A stretch of DNA of 64,000 nt from NCBI GenBank assembly GCA_942491885.1, contig CALOCQ010000003.1:1-64000 (forward strand), read 5' to 3'. Position 1 is the stretch's first letter, and every line of letters begins with the position of its first letter. This DNA comes from CALBPI01 sp942491885 (GTDB taxonomy: Bacteria; Pseudomonadota; Gammaproteobacteria; Steroidobacterales; Woeseiaceae). The notes beneath the pieces are model-generated. The model saw only the letters and a program-made list of their open reading frames with translations. It had not been told where the DNA came from and did not search any database. Positions 1 through 9,385 of this stretch are shown piece by piece. Position numbers and translations under genes: made by a program.

Positions 1-712
1 ACGTCCTTCAGCACCTTCTTCGCAAAGCGATTGAACTTGAACGGATTGATGTAGGTTGTCGCGACGGAGATGGCGCTGTAGGCGACAAACTGTGTGTTGG
101 CACGAGCGCGGGCAGAGCATGTCCGCCCGGGCTGCCGTCGACAACAATCGATGTGCCCTTGTAGGTCATTTGCCCGCTGTGACATGCCGCGCATGACACA
201 TCGAGGATGCGATCGCCGCTGTCCTTGTCACGATGCCAGGTAAGCCCGACCGGCAAGTCGTAGTCATTATTCGGGTTCGGGCTCTCGCGTGAATCGTAGA
301 CGTAGCCGATCGCCTGCATGTACTCGCGGGTCAGCAGTTGCTTCTTGCCCATCGGGCGCTCAAGGTTGGCGACCCAGTCATACTGCAGGCCGAAGAAATC
401 GGTGCCCTGCGGCGTGCGATAGTAAATCTGGCGTTCCTCGTCGCACCAGCCCTGGTAGCGCGGTTCGGTTTGATCCTCGGGTTTGTCGCTCGCCGGGTCC
501 AGGTTGACGCACTCGTTCTTGTCATCGCCCGGATTCAGGTATCGATAGCTGGTGATTTCCTGGTACTCGGGGATACCCAGAAAGTTTGAGATGTACCAGA
601 GACCGGCGAAGGCCAGTGCGAATACGCTGACGACGACCACACCCAGCGCTTTCAGTGCGCCTTTCCACGTCAACAGTCGGCGGAAGAACCCGGCCAGTTT
701 CTTACGAATCAT
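1..712 (-). CDS. RoxA-like di-haem cytochrome c (peroxidase family), frameshifted and cut by window edge
   Basis: Only the N-terminal part of this gene is in the window. Residues 21-42 form a membrane anchor or uncleaved signal. The segment with YYRTPQGTDFFGLQYDW resembles the N-terminal region of RoxA-like di-haem cytochrome c peroxidases, and a haem-binding CAACH lies at residues 174-178. Such proteins act outside the cytoplasm on peroxide or organic substrates; the substrate here is unknown. The open frame ends at position 8, but its last ~37 residues look random. The -1/+1 neighbouring frame from about position 101 to 1 reads INPFKFNRFAKKVL, the type of sequence expected after the first haem in this family. 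A one-base shift between about 101 and 125 is therefore likely, either a real mutation or an assembly error. It is the last gene of a three-gene minus-strand run (TPR, SMP-30, cytochrome). The start is preceded by AGGACAACGAA. Confidence 0.72.
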
Positions 713-745
713 TTCGTTGTCCTGTGCGATGTTCTAAAGCTTGTT

Positions 746-1957
746 TTATTTCGGTATGAGCTTGCTGGCATCGAAGTTGCTGCCGCCAAAGTTCAGTTCC
801 AGCCCCGCGACCTCTGACGGCATGCTGATCAGATAGCCTGATGCGCCGCAGGTGATATAGACGGTTTTCATGTCCTTGCCGCCGAAACAGATGTTTGAAG
901 GCATCGGCGCGAATGTTGGCTTCGGCGCGAGCTTGCCTTCGGGCAGCTCGATCTCACAGAACTCGATCGTCTTGCCATCGGGCGAAATCACGGTGATGCC
1001 GCCGTTGCTCATCGGGTTAGAGCCTAACGGCAGCATCGTTGCTACGTAGAGATTGCCCTCGCTGTCGACGGCCATTGAGTCGGGCATCGACTGGCCCGGC
1101 AGCCTGTCGGTCAACAGCGTGGACCCGTCGGTGACATTGGCCGGATTCATCGTGAGCTCGCCGTGTTTCGGTGGACATTTGCAGCCCTCGCCACACTTCG
1201 CCTTACAGTCCGGTTGGCAATCTTTCGGGATGTCGTAGTAGACGATGCGACGTTCATAGGTCAGCGCGACATACAGGCGATCGCCTAGCGGTGACAGTGC
1301 GATGCCATTCGAGGAATTCAGGGGATAGGCCATCTGGCGGATGCTCCTGCCGTCTGGCGTCACGTAATAAATACCGGTGACGTCCTTGCTGGTGATGCGT
1401 TGCTTACCGAAGTCGGTGAACCAGATGCCGCCAACCGCATCGACAACCAGGTCGTCCGGGCCGCAAAGTGGAAACAGCGGCGTCGGCCAGCTGCCGGCCT
1501 TCATGTGGTTGCCAAAGGGGCCGTGATCGATGCATTTCAGGTAGACATCCTCGACATCACCGGTTGCGACGTCGTAGCGCTGCAGGCTGCCGGACTTGTA
1601 GTCGTCTGGTGACAGCCCGCCGATATGCAGCGTTTGCGCGGGCGGTTTCTTTTTCGCTGGCAGTGCGCGCGGCAGTTCGACAGGAAGCCATTCGAAGCCG
1701 CCGCTGTTGCATATATACAGGTTGCCGTCTTTTCCGACCGCGAGGCCATTCGGGCTACTGGCTGACTTGCTGCCGGTCGGGCTGCCGGGGATGTCGGCGA
1801 TTTGCTGCTTCTCGCCACCGCCGGCAGGTACAAGCGACAGGCACTGATTCATCAACTCGACGAGAAGTATGCTGCCGTCGGCGCAGTGGACCGGGCCTTC
1901 CGGGTAGCCGAGCCCGCTGGCCATGATCTCGATGGCTGAGTTATCGAGCAATGCCAT
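746..1957 (-). CDS. SMP-30/gluconolactonase/LRE-like beta-propeller protein
   Basis: This 403-residue protein has the hallmarks of the SMP-30/gluconolactonase family: PEGPV near residue 19 (metal-ligand Glu), a PNGLA motif near 69, SSNGIA near 216 and MPDSMAVD near 291 (Asp ligand). The family contains calcium- or zinc-dependent lactonases with a six-bladed propeller. No signal peptide is visible, so a cytoplasmic location is likely, although its downstream neighbour is an exported cytochrome. An unusual insert at residues 247-261 has five cysteines spaced CX3CX3CX3CXC, like a small metal-binding knuckle; I do not know it from canonical members. The ATG has a good ribosome binding site (AGGAG) that overlaps the stop codon of the upstream TPR gene, so the two are probably translationally coupled. 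Confidence 0.85.
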   Translation of the reverse strand: MALLDNSAIEIMASGLGYPEGPVHCADGSILLVELMNQCLSLVPAGGGEKQQIADIPGSPTGSKSASSPNGLAVGKDGNLYICNSGGFEWLPVELPRALPAKKKPPAQTLHIGGLSPDDYKSGSLQRYDVATGDVEDVYLKCIDHGPFGNHMKAGSWPTPLFPLCGPDDLVVDAVGGIWFTDFGKQRITSKDVTGIYYVTPDGRSIRQMAYPLNSSNGIALSPLGDRLYVALTYERRIVYYDIPKDCQPDCKAKCGEGCKCPPKHGELTMNPANVTDGSTLLTDRLPGQSMPDSMAVDSEGNLYVATMLPLGSNPMSNGGITVISPDGKTIEFCEIELPEGKLAPKPTFAPMPSNICFGGKDMKTVYITCGASGYLISMPSEVAGLELNFGGSNFDASKLIPK

Positions 1958-1967
1958 GCTGTTTCTC

Positions 1968-3413
1968 CTACGCGCTTTGCGCTGATTGTTCTTCTATTAG
2001 TTGATGCTTTTTCAGTCCGCCAATAAACGGCTCAGCACCTGCTTCGCTGCCGACGATCCGGCGCACGTTGTCTGCGTAGAGATCAGGGGTCAGGAACGGA
2101 TTGATCAGTGTTGCCGTTTGCAGCGCGTCCTTCGCGCCCTCGAGATCGTCGCGCATCGCGCAGGCGTTGGCGATGATGTAGTAGTTGTGCACCCAGCCCG
2201 GCTGACCGGTCAGGCTGGCTTCGGCCAGTTTCACGGCCTCTTGTGTTTCACCGAGTCGCTCCTTGGCAACGGCCATGAAGAACTCCCAATATGGTGTTGA
2301 CGGATGATGCGGCGCGGTGGCCATGTTGTCTTCGATCAACTGCACCGCCTCGTGAGCTTCCTCGTCACTGCCGGTCAGCGCTAACAACAGCGCCAGGTAG
2401 CCGCGCGATGTCAGGTTGAGCGGCGCCATTTGCACCACGCGCCGCAGCGCCTTGGTGGCGCGAACTTTTTCACCGAGGTTTTGCAAGGTCACGCCGGCAT
2501 TTTCGAGCACATCGATATCGTTTGGCGCCTGCTTGAGAGCGATATCGATCTCTTTGCGGGCCTCCTCGGCACAGGCGTCGTAGTCCGGGCAGATACGCAC
2601 TGTCATTTGCTGTGCGAGCAGCATGGCGAGCGCCGCCCTGGCGCTCGCGTAGTCCGGCTTGAGCTTCAGTGCCTGGCGCAGGTAGTCGCAGGCTTGCAGG
2701 ATCGCCTCGGGGGTGAATTTTGTCAGCCAGAAATGGTAGGCCTTTTGCGCCAGCCCCCAGGCGTCGAGTTGATGATCCGGGATGGTGCCGGCGAAGAGGG
2801 TTTCTGCCAGGCGCACCTCGCCAAGCACGGCGCCCACAATGCATTTCGAAATGTCTTGCTGAACGGCAAACAGGTCCTCAAGCTCGCGATCGTAAGTGTA
2901 GGCCCAGATTTCGCGATCGTGTTCGACGTCGGTCAATTGGGCGATAACCCGGATCCGGTTTCCGGCGTGCAACAGGCTGCCTGACAGGATGTAACGCGAG
3001 TTGAGTTTTTGCGCGACGTCGCGCACGTCCGCCTCGCCGCTGCGAAAGTGATAAGACGATAGCCGTGAGCTCACGCGAATGTTCGGCACCATTGTTACCT
3101 GCGCGATGACTTCTGAGGTTATGCCGGACGCGAGGAACTCATCCTCGTCGTTTTTCGACAAAGCATTAAACAAAAGTATAGACAGGGAATATTGGGTGTC
3201 GCCGACGGCGTCGACGCCCTGGGTTTGGCTAACGCGTTTTGCGGTTGCCGAGGTATTGGTGTCGGACTTGCCCGTCAGGCGGTTGGCGCCTTTCGCGAGG
3301 ATGAATCGCAGCGCGCCATACGCCAGACCACCGATAACGGCCAGAGCAGCTAGTGCGGAGAACAGCGATTCGTTTTGTGCCAGCCAGCTGAGCAGAGCTT
3401 GTAGCGATTCCAC
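1968..3413 (-). CDS. Membrane-anchored TolB/FlgO-like domain and TPR protein
   Basis: The protein has one membrane segment near its N-terminus (ALAALAVIGGLAYGALRFIL). Next comes a domain of the type found in the C-terminal halves of CadC/adenylate-cyclase-like regulators (SILLFNALSKNDEDEFLASG, then SRYILSGSLLHAGNRIRVIAQL), followed by several TPR-like helical repeats to the C-terminus. Here the usual N-terminal DNA-binding or cyclase domain is missing, so it is probably a scaffold or sensor fragment rather than an enzyme. An open frame extends upstream to a TTG at 3491, but that start has no convincing ribosome binding site. The GTG at 3413 follows AAGAAGAG at suitable spacing and places the membrane helix close to the N-terminus, so I chose it. 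It is the first gene of the run leading to the SMP-30 and cytochrome genes. Confidence 0.75.
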   Translation of the reverse strand: MESLQALLSWLAQNESLFSALAALAVIGGLAYGALRFILAKGANRLTGKSDTNTSATAKRVSQTQGVDAVGDTQYSLSILLFNALSKNDEDEFLASGITSEVIAQVTMVPNIRVSSRLSSYHFRSGEADVRDVAQKLNSRYILSGSLLHAGNRIRVIAQLTDVEHDREIWAYTYDRELEDLFAVQQDISKCIVGAVLGEVRLAETLFAGTIPDHQLDAWGLAQKAYHFWLTKFTPEAILQACDYLRQALKLKPDYASARAALAMLLAQQMTVRICPDYDACAEEARKEIDIALKQAPNDIDVLENAGVTLQNLGEKVRATKALRRVVQMAPLNLTSRGYLALLLALTGSDEEAHEAVQLIEDNMATAPHHPSTPYWEFFMAVAKERLGETQEAVKLAEASLTGQPGWVHNYYIIANACAMRDDLEGAKDALQTATLINPFLTPDLYADNVRRIVGSEAGAEPFIGGLKKHQLIEEQSAQSA

Positions 3414-3816
3414 GGCGCTCTTCTTTATTAAGGTTGCCCAAGTATAGTCCAGCCACACCACGGGCGCGCCGAAATATGACAGCGCTGCCAATGATGCCGA
3501 GCCAGGCTACGCGTGCCCGTCGAACGCCTCGTCACAAGCGATAGACCGGCCCCCCGACGTCTTGCATCCGTGCTGTCAGGTGACCGCAATTCCTGCGCCA
3601 GCGCCCTGTCGCATTTGCACACTGATGGCAAAAGGAGACAGGCGGTCACCAGCGCAAAAGCCTAGAGGAATCATTGGATTATGTCTAATTTTTTGATTTG
3701 TGTAGCGTTGCGGCCAGGCCGCGCTCGCTTCGTGCTGTTACAACCCTTATCATCGCGCGCCGCGAACATCGCAACCCAGGGTTCGATTTCGCCCCTTTTT
3801 CCAAGGAGATAGATTG
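3414..3816. other. Divergent intergenic region
   Basis: This gap separates the minus-strand TPR gene from the plus-strand barrel gene and must hold both promoters. A small GC hairpin (GCGGC-CAG-GCCGC) lies near 3708-3722. The segment before the barrel gene ends with the ribosome binding site AAGGAG at about 3803. I see no convincing additional gene and no strong -35/-10 pair. Confidence 0.4.
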
Positions 3817-4389
3817 ATGAAAACGATGATTACCAAGACGCTGGTTTGCGCCGCTGCCATTGCCGGCCTCGCGGCCACGAGCGCTATTGCCAGTGACCTC
3901 GACTACACCTATGCCGAACTGCGCTTCGTTGATACCGAAATCGATCCTGCAGATGGCGATGGCATTCGTCTGGGCGGATCATATGAGCTCCAGAACAACT
4001 GGTTGCTGGTTGGCGAGTTCAGCTCACTCGATTTTGATTTCAACGTTGACCTGACCACGCTCGCGGTCGGTGCCGGCTATGTGCACCGCTACAACGAAAA
4101 AGCCGATCTGGTCGGCTACGCGCGCCTGATTCGTGCCGAAATCGATACCCCGTTTGGTGATAACAGCGAAAATGGCTTTTCGGTTTCCGGCGGCATTCGT
4201 GGCAGCATTACGCCGCAGTTCGAGGCACGCGCCTTGTTGAATCATGTCAATATCGAGGACAGCGATACGTTCATCGAAGTTGGCGGCGACTACTACTTTA
4301 ACGATCAGATTTCTGCGGGCGCAACGCTCGAATTCGCGGGCGACGCGGACACACTGACCATTGGTGTGCGCTGGTTCTTCGGCAACTAG
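3817..4389 (+). CDS. Small outer-membrane beta-barrel protein
   Basis: A cleavable signal peptide (ending about AIASD, residues 20-26) precedes a ~165-residue mature chain. The chain is built of alternating hydrophobic and polar strands with glycines at turns (YAELRF, GIRLGGSYEL, VGAGYVHRY, GISVxGGIRG-like, TIGVRWFFGN). The last strand ends in aromatic residues, as expected for recognition by the BAM machinery. The size fits an eight-stranded barrel of the OmpW/OprF-N or OmpA-like porin type, but I cannot name the family. The ATG at 3817 lies just after AAGGAG; an in-frame TTG three bases upstream is less likely. It stands alone, with its own promoter region upstream. The role is unknown. Confidence 0.8.
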   Translation: MKTMITKTLVCAAAIAGLAATSAIASDLDYTYAELRFVDTEIDPADGDGIRLGGSYELQNNWLLVGEFSSLDFDFNVDLTTLAVGAGYVHRYNEKADLVGYARLIRAEIDTPFGDNSENGFSVSGGIRGSITPQFEARALLNHVNIEDSDTFIEVGGDYYFNDQISAGATLEFAGDADTLTIGVRWFFGN

Positions 4390-4474
4390 GAATGGCCGCG
4401 CTAATTTAGCGCGGACACTCATGTAAACTCCGTGGGGCGTGTGGCGATGCTGCCGCGCCCTCACGGAGTTTGAT

Positions 4475-5896
4475 ATGACTGCCAGCAAACTTGAGACCGA
4501 CTACCTGATTGTCGGCAGTGGTGCGGTCGGTATGGCGTTTGCCGATATCCTGCTGCAGGAAACCGACGCCGATATTGTTATTGTCGACCGGTTCGACAAG
4601 CCGGGCGGTCACTGGAATGTTGCCTACCCATTCGTATCGCTGCACCAGCCGGCGGCGTTTTACGGCGTCAGCTCCCGCGAGCTGAACAGCGGCCGGGTGG
4701 ATGAGGTCGGTCTCAACAAAGGTCTGGGCGAGCTGGCAAGCGGCGCCGAGGTCAGCGCGTACTTCGATGCAGTAATGCGCCAGCAGTTCTTGCCGAGCGG
4801 GCGCGTGCGCTATTTTCCGCGCTGTCATTACGATGGTGATGGCGCCTTCCATTCGTTGCTGACCGGTGATCAATATCAGGTTGATGTGCGGGCGAAAACC
4901 GTCGATGCGACGTGGCTGAAGACTTCTGTACCCGCGACTCATACGCCCGCTTTTTCGATCGAGCCGGGTGTGCGCTTCATGCCGTTGAATGACTTGCCGT
5001 CGGTGGCCGAACCGGCCGCGGGCTATGTCGTTATTGGTGGTGGCAAGACGGGCATCGATGCGTGTCTGTGGCTGCTGGAGCGGGGCGTTGATCCCGATAC
5101 CATTCGCTGGATCATGCCGCGTGATGCCTGGCTCCTGAATCGGCGCAATACGCAATCCGCGCCGGCGTTCTTTGAGCAGGCGATGGGCGCGCAGGCGGCG
5201 CAAATGGAGGCGATTGCGCAGGCCACCTCGATAGAGGACATGTTCGGGCGACTGGAGGCGGCCGGCGTCATGGTCAGGATCGACCCCGGGATACAGCCGA
5301 AAATGTTTCACGGCGCGACGATCAGTGAGCTGGAGCTCGAGGCGCTCAGGCGGATCAGGAATATCGTCAGGATGGGCCGTGTGACCGCGCTGACCACCAA
5401 CGAAATTGTGCTTGAGCATGGCACGATAGCGACCGGCCCCGACCAGTTGCACATCGACTGCTCGGCAAGTGCAATCCCCAACCTTGAGATCAAGCCGGTT
5501 TTCGACGGCGACACGATCACGCCGCAGACGGTGCGCTCCTACCAGCCGGTGTTCAGTGCAGCATTTATTGCCCACGTCGAGGCGGCCTATGACGACGAGG
5601 CAACCAAGCAGGAGCTCTGCCAGGTTGTGCCGCTGCCGAACCATGTTTCCGACTGGGTCGTGATGACGGCGAAATTCATGGCGAACCAGTACCGCTGGTC
5701 GCAGGACAAGGCGCTGCGGGCGTGGTTGCGTGACAATCGCCTGGACGGCTTCAGCCAGCTGGTCGCATCGGTCGACAAAGACGACACCGCGAAAATGGCC
5801 ATTCTCAACCGCTTGCGCGGCAACATGATGCCGGCGATGGCCAAACTGCAGCATTTCATTGGCGAGCTGCAGGCGGCGGACGCGCAGTCGGGCTGA
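4475..5896 (+). CDS. FAD/NAD(P)-binding flavoprotein, monooxygenase-like
   Basis: A dinucleotide-binding fold starts at once: DYLIVGSGAVG at residues 9-19, followed by VDRFDKPGGHWN, which resembles the FAD contact segment of flavin monooxygenases and related oxidoreductases. A second Rossmann signature (YVVIGGGKTGIDA) lies near residue 185. The length (473 residues) suits a single-component flavin enzyme using NAD(P)H. Substrate and reaction cannot be read from the sequence. The ATG at 4475 follows a CGGAG ribosome binding site; the longer open frame starting at 4439 lacks one and would only add a non-conserved leader. The DUF429 gene begins 22 bases downstream, so the two may be co-transcribed. 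Confidence 0.8.
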   Translation: MTASKLETDYLIVGSGAVGMAFADILLQETDADIVIVDRFDKPGGHWNVAYPFVSLHQPAAFYGVSSRELNSGRVDEVGLNKGLGELASGAEVSAYFDAVMRQQFLPSGRVRYFPRCHYDGDGAFHSLLTGDQYQVDVRAKTVDATWLKTSVPATHTPAFSIEPGVRFMPLNDLPSVAEPAAGYVVIGGGKTGIDACLWLLERGVDPDTIRWIMPRDAWLLNRRNTQSAPAFFEQAMGAQAAQMEAIAQATSIEDMFGRLEAAGVMVRIDPGIQPKMFHGATISELELEALRRIRNIVRMGRVTALTTNEIVLEHGTIATGPDQLHIDCSASAIPNLEIKPVFDGDTITPQTVRSYQPVFSAAFIAHVEAAYDDEATKQELCQVVPLPNHVSDWVVMTAKFMANQYRWSQDKALRAWLRDNRLDGFSQLVASVDKDDTAKMAILNRLRGNMMPAMAKLQHFIGELQAADAQSG

Positions 5897-5918
5897 TCAC
5901 GCCGCGAAAGCTTCGCTG

Positions 5919-6641
5919 ATGTTTTACGGTATAGATGGCTGCCGCGCCGGCTGGATTGTGATCGGCATAGCGACCGATGGGCAATATAGTGTCCAGCTTG
6001 CCGGTCAGTTCGATCAGCTGTGCGAGACGATAGGCGGCGCAACACTGTCGCTTGTCGATATGCCAATCGGATTGCCCTCCCGCGCGATCCCGCAGCGATT
6101 GTGCGACACGGCGGCACGTCGGTTGCTGGGCGCGCGCCGCTCGAGCGTGTTCCCGGTGCCGGCACGCGCCGCATTGGCCGGTCGCGACTATGTTGAGGCC
6201 TGCGCAATTAACGCCCGCGAGCTGGGCAAGAAAATCTCCCGCCAAAGCTGGAATATCATGCCGCGGATCGCCGAGGTGGATTGGGCACTGGGGCGTGGCC
6301 TGTCGCAGTCGCAGCTGCGCGAGATGCACCCGGAGGTCGCGTTTACCATGCTCAATATGGGTGTACCGATGCAGGCGTCGAAAAAGACAGCCGCAGGTTT
6401 TGCCGAGCGAATGTCTGTCCTGACGCGCTGGCTACCCGCCACGGCGGAGATTCAGCAGGCGGCAAGAGCCAGCTGCCCGTCGCGCCAGAAACTCGCCGAT
6501 GACGACATACTCGATGCGCTGGTCGGTGCGGTTACGGCCAGCCATTATCCCGCGCTGGGCACGCTGCCCGACACGCCGATCGATGATGAAACCGGACTGG
6601 CGATGGAAATCGTCTTTTCCCGAAAAGCGTATGATGGCTGA
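5919..6641 (+). CDS. DUF429 family protein (predicted RNase H-fold nuclease)
   Basis: The start YGIDGCRAGWIV and the following VDMPIGLP are the signatures of the DUF429 family, which is predicted to adopt an RNase H-like nuclease fold; Asp5 and the Asp in VDMPIG would be the metal-binding acids. Near the C-terminus LADDDILDALVGAVTA gives the further conserved acidic pair. At 240 residues it has the normal family length. The ATG at 5919 was chosen because MFYGIDGCRAGW is the typical N-terminus, while the upstream extension overlaps the flavoprotein gene. The cysteine synthase gene follows. No experimental role is established for the family, so the nuclease function is a fold-based prediction. 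Confidence 0.85.
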   Translation: MFYGIDGCRAGWIVIGIATDGQYSVQLAGQFDQLCETIGGATLSLVDMPIGLPSRAIPQRLCDTAARRLLGARRSSVFPVPARAALAGRDYVEACAINARELGKKISRQSWNIMPRIAEVDWALGRGLSQSQLREMHPEVAFTMLNMGVPMQASKKTAAGFAERMSVLTRWLPATAEIQQAARASCPSRQKLADDDILDALVGAVTASHYPALGTLPDTPIDDETGLAMEIVFSRKAYDG

Positions 6642-6698
6642 ATGATTCAAAGCGCTGCGTGCCGTATCGGCGTTGCAGCTGAACCCTGGGAGCGACTC

Positions 6699-7658
6699 AT
6701 GATTTACGACAGCATTCTGGACACCATCGGTAATACACCGGTCATCAAGCTACATCGCGTCGCACCGGCGCATGTCGATATGTACGTGAAGGTTGAGTCA
6801 TTTAATCCGATGGCTTCGGTAAAAGACCGGCTGGCGTACGGCGTCATTCTTGATGCCGAGAAACGCGGTGTACTGGCACCGGGCCAAACGGTTATCGAGG
6901 CAACCTCGGGTAACACCGGTATCGCGCTGGCGATGGTGTGTGCGGCGCGCGGCTATCCGTTTGTTGCCGTCATGGCCGAGTCATTTTCCATCGAGCGGCG
7001 CAAGATCATGCGTGGACTGGGTGCCAAGGTGGTGCTGACCCCCGCGGCCGAGAAAGGCACCGGCATGGTCAAGCGTGCCAAGGCGCTCGCCGAGGAATAC
7101 GGCTGGTACTGGGCGAGCCAGTTTACCAATGCCGCCAACCCGGCCTATCACCGCTCGACGACGGGGCCCGAGATCGTCAGCGATTTCGCAGGCAAACGTC
7201 TCGATTACTGGGTTACCGGATGGGGTACCGGCGGCACGATGACGGGCGCCGGCGAGGTCATCAAGCTCGCACGCCCCGAGGTCAAGATCGTGGCGACCGA
7301 ACCCGAGGCCGCACAGTTGCTGGCAGGCAAGCCATGGAGCCCGCACAAGATTCAGGGCTGGACCCCGGATTTTGTACCGGAGGTGCTGAACAAGGAGATT
7401 TTTGACGAGCTGGTCCCGGTCAGCGACGAGGAATCGATCAAGAGCGCCAAGGATCTGGCGCAGCGCGAGGGCATCTTCACCGGCATCTCGGGCGGCGGTA
7501 CGCTGGCGGCTGCGCTCAAGACCGCTGCCGGTGCGCCGCAAGGCTCGGTCATTCTTGCCATGTTGCCCGACACCGGTGAGCGCTACCTGACGACGCCTTT
7601 GTTTGCCGATGTTCCCGAAGGCTCTGACGATGAGTGGCTGACGACGCTGAGTCAGTAG
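6699..7658 (+). CDS. cysK: Cysteine synthase (O-acetylserine sulfhydrylase), PLP-dependent
   Basis: This is a fold-type II PLP enzyme of 319 residues. The PLP lysine is Lys42 in NPMASVKDRLA, the substrate-binding loop is EATSGNTGIA (near 68-77), and the phosphate-binding glycine loop appears as GWGTGGTMTG. The C-terminal GISGGGTLAAAL is also typical. The expected reaction is O-acetyl-L-serine plus sulfide to L-cysteine in the cytoplasm. The length fits CysK rather than a CBS-domain cystathionine synthase, but related synthases (CysM-like or substrate-specialised paralogues) are possible. The open frame runs back to 6642, directly after the previous stop. The ATG at 6699, preceded by GGGAGCG, gives the conserved start MIYDSILDTIGNTP and is preferred. 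Confidence 0.88.
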   Translation: MIYDSILDTIGNTPVIKLHRVAPAHVDMYVKVESFNPMASVKDRLAYGVILDAEKRGVLAPGQTVIEATSGNTGIALAMVCAARGYPFVAVMAESFSIERRKIMRGLGAKVVLTPAAEKGTGMVKRAKALAEEYGWYWASQFTNAANPAYHRSTTGPEIVSDFAGKRLDYWVTGWGTGGTMTGAGEVIKLARPEVKIVATEPEAAQLLAGKPWSPHKIQGWTPDFVPEVLNKEIFDELVPVSDEESIKSAKDLAQREGIFTGISGGGTLAAALKTAAGAPQGSVILAMLPDTGERYLTTPLFADVPEGSDDEWLTTLSQ

Positions 7659-7725
7659 GCCGGTGGCTGAACGCAGGTGCCGAATCGAGCTACACTCTGC
7701 GGCTGACGGGATAAGCGAGCTGCCG

Positions 7726-9324
7726 GTGCACAGAGTAGTAGTCATTTGGTTTTTGCTGTTGTTGTCGGGTGTGACGCAGGCGGCAACGAGCGACTGGTGG
7801 GACAGCGACTATACGTTTCGTCGCAACGTCACGGTGACCGCCGGCGCGGTGACGCCGGACCGCGGCTACGATGGCTACACGCTGCGTATCGCGGGCTTCG
7901 ACACCCAGTCGCTCATCGGCTCTGGCAATATGCAAGCCAGCTGCAACGACCTGCGCGTGCTGTTCTACACCGGCAGCAGCTGGACGGAGCTGGCGCGCCA
8001 CGTCATCGGCTGCAACAGCACCGCGACCGACATTCGCTTCATGTCGCCGGTCAATCTGGGTGCCGGCATCGGCAACGATAATTTCTATGTCTACTACGGC
8101 TCGCCGACCGCCAGCGCGCCGGTTTCCGTGTCGACGAACAATGTCTACCTCTGGTACGACGATGCCACGGTGAACCGATCCGCCAGCTACATTCGCGGTC
8201 GCATCGACCCATGGCACGGCACCGGCTGGGACAACACGCTGGCCTGGAATGCGGCGGGTTATTACACCTACCGAAACGGCGACAATTTCACCAGCGGCTA
8301 CCGGCTTGCGCTCGACGAACGCGATGTTTTCATTGAGGCCGAGTTTTTCCATGTCGATTGTTTTCCAATCAACATGACGACCGGTCTGATCGTGCGCGGC
8401 ATCATCCAGTCGGGCTCAGGTGGCAGCGAGAATTCCAATCACTATTACGCGTCGAACCGCGGCGACTTCCCTCCGTCCGGGTGCGGCAACGCCGGCGGTT
8501 ATTCGCATGACGGCGATATCATGCGCCGCGAGCGCAACCAGATTGCGGTCGATGCCCCGAACCCGGGCGATATTGTGGCCAACCAATGGCGCCGGCAGGG
8601 ACTTGCGGCGTTCGGCGCCGGTCCGACCCAGCTCAGGTTCTGGGATGAGGACAACAGCGCGGCGTGGCAGGCGATCGCATTTCCCGCAAACTCGAACCTG
8701 CAGGCCAGCGGCAGTGACGGCCAGAATGTGAATGGTCGCGGCTTTGTTGCGATCATGACGGCGCAGGACCAGGCGCGGCTACGCAACGTCGTTGTCCGCC
8801 GCTACGTGGAGCCGGAACCCGGCTTGCTGTTAGGTGGCGAGGAGACGCGACTTACGCCGAGCCTGACGGTGTTTAAATCGGTGCGGCCGATTTCCGATGA
8901 CATCAACGGTGGCACCGATCCGTTGAACATTCCCGGTGCGATCGTTGAATACGAGATACGCGTCGTCAATCAGGGTAGCGGCACGGTCGACATGGATTCG
9001 CTCGTCATCAATGAAGTGCTGCCCGCGGCACTGCAGTTGCTGGTGACCGACATCGTGCCGGGCGAAGGACCGGTCAATTTTGTCGACGGCGCCGGCGCGG
9101 CGTCGAGTGGACTGACTATCAGTTTCGCAGGGCTGAGCAGCAATGCCGACGATGTCGCGTTCTCGACCGACGGTGTCAGCTACGTTTATTCGCCGACGCC
9201 TGATGGCAACGGCGCCGACGCCAATGTCGCCTTTATCCGCATCACGCCACAGGGCACGATGAACGGCGCGCCCACCGGCGGCGAGACGCGTTTCTCGGTG
9301 TTTCTGCGTATGCGCGTCCCCTGA
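7726..9324 (+). CDS. Exported DUF2341-domain protein with C-terminal DUF11-like repeat
   Basis: A signal peptide (VVVIWFLLLLSGVTQA) leads into a domain beginning DWWDSDYTFRRNVTV, the start typical of DUF2341, a jelly-roll/concanavalin-like module of surface proteins. The middle region (YYASNRGDFPP and surrounding) looks like a carbohydrate-binding beta-sandwich. From about residue 385 the sequence PSLTVFKSVRP through VEYEIRVVNQGSG matches the style of DUF11 repeats, usually found in secreted or cell-surface proteins. The chosen GTG at 7726 puts the signal at the N-terminus; a GTG at 7663 would add a charged leader. I see no catalytic motif. It may be an adhesin or part of an extracellular structure. 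Confidence 0.75.
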   Translation: MHRVVVIWFLLLLSGVTQAATSDWWDSDYTFRRNVTVTAGAVTPDRGYDGYTLRIAGFDTQSLIGSGNMQASCNDLRVLFYTGSSWTELARHVIGCNSTATDIRFMSPVNLGAGIGNDNFYVYYGSPTASAPVSVSTNNVYLWYDDATVNRSASYIRGRIDPWHGTGWDNTLAWNAAGYYTYRNGDNFTSGYRLALDERDVFIEAEFFHVDCFPINMTTGLIVRGIIQSGSGGSENSNHYYASNRGDFPPSGCGNAGGYSHDGDIMRRERNQIAVDAPNPGDIVANQWRRQGLAAFGAGPTQLRFWDEDNSAAWQAIAFPANSNLQASGSDGQNVNGRGFVAIMTAQDQARLRNVVVRRYVEPEPGLLLGGEETRLTPSLTVFKSVRPISDDINGGTDPLNIPGAIVEYEIRVVNQGSGTVDMDSLVINEVLPAALQLLVTDIVPGEGPVNFVDGAGAASSGLTISFAGLSSNADDVAFSTDGVSYVYSPTPDGNGADANVAFIRITPQGTMNGAPTGGETRFSVFLRMRVP

Positions 9325-9385
9325 TGATGCGGGGCGCGACATTCTTGGTACCATGACCGCCCCGATAATCTGTCAGGAACCCGCC

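Noticed and set aside
3414..3491. TTG start of the TPR protein at 3491
   Set aside because: It has no good ribosome binding site and would give an atypical leader. The GTG at 3413 fits the membrane segment and spacing better.
4406..5854. 482-codon open frame on the minus strand
   Set aside because: It is the shadow of the flavoprotein gene at 4475-5896, which has clear Rossmann motifs on the plus strand. The antisense product is His/Arg-rich with no recognisable fold.
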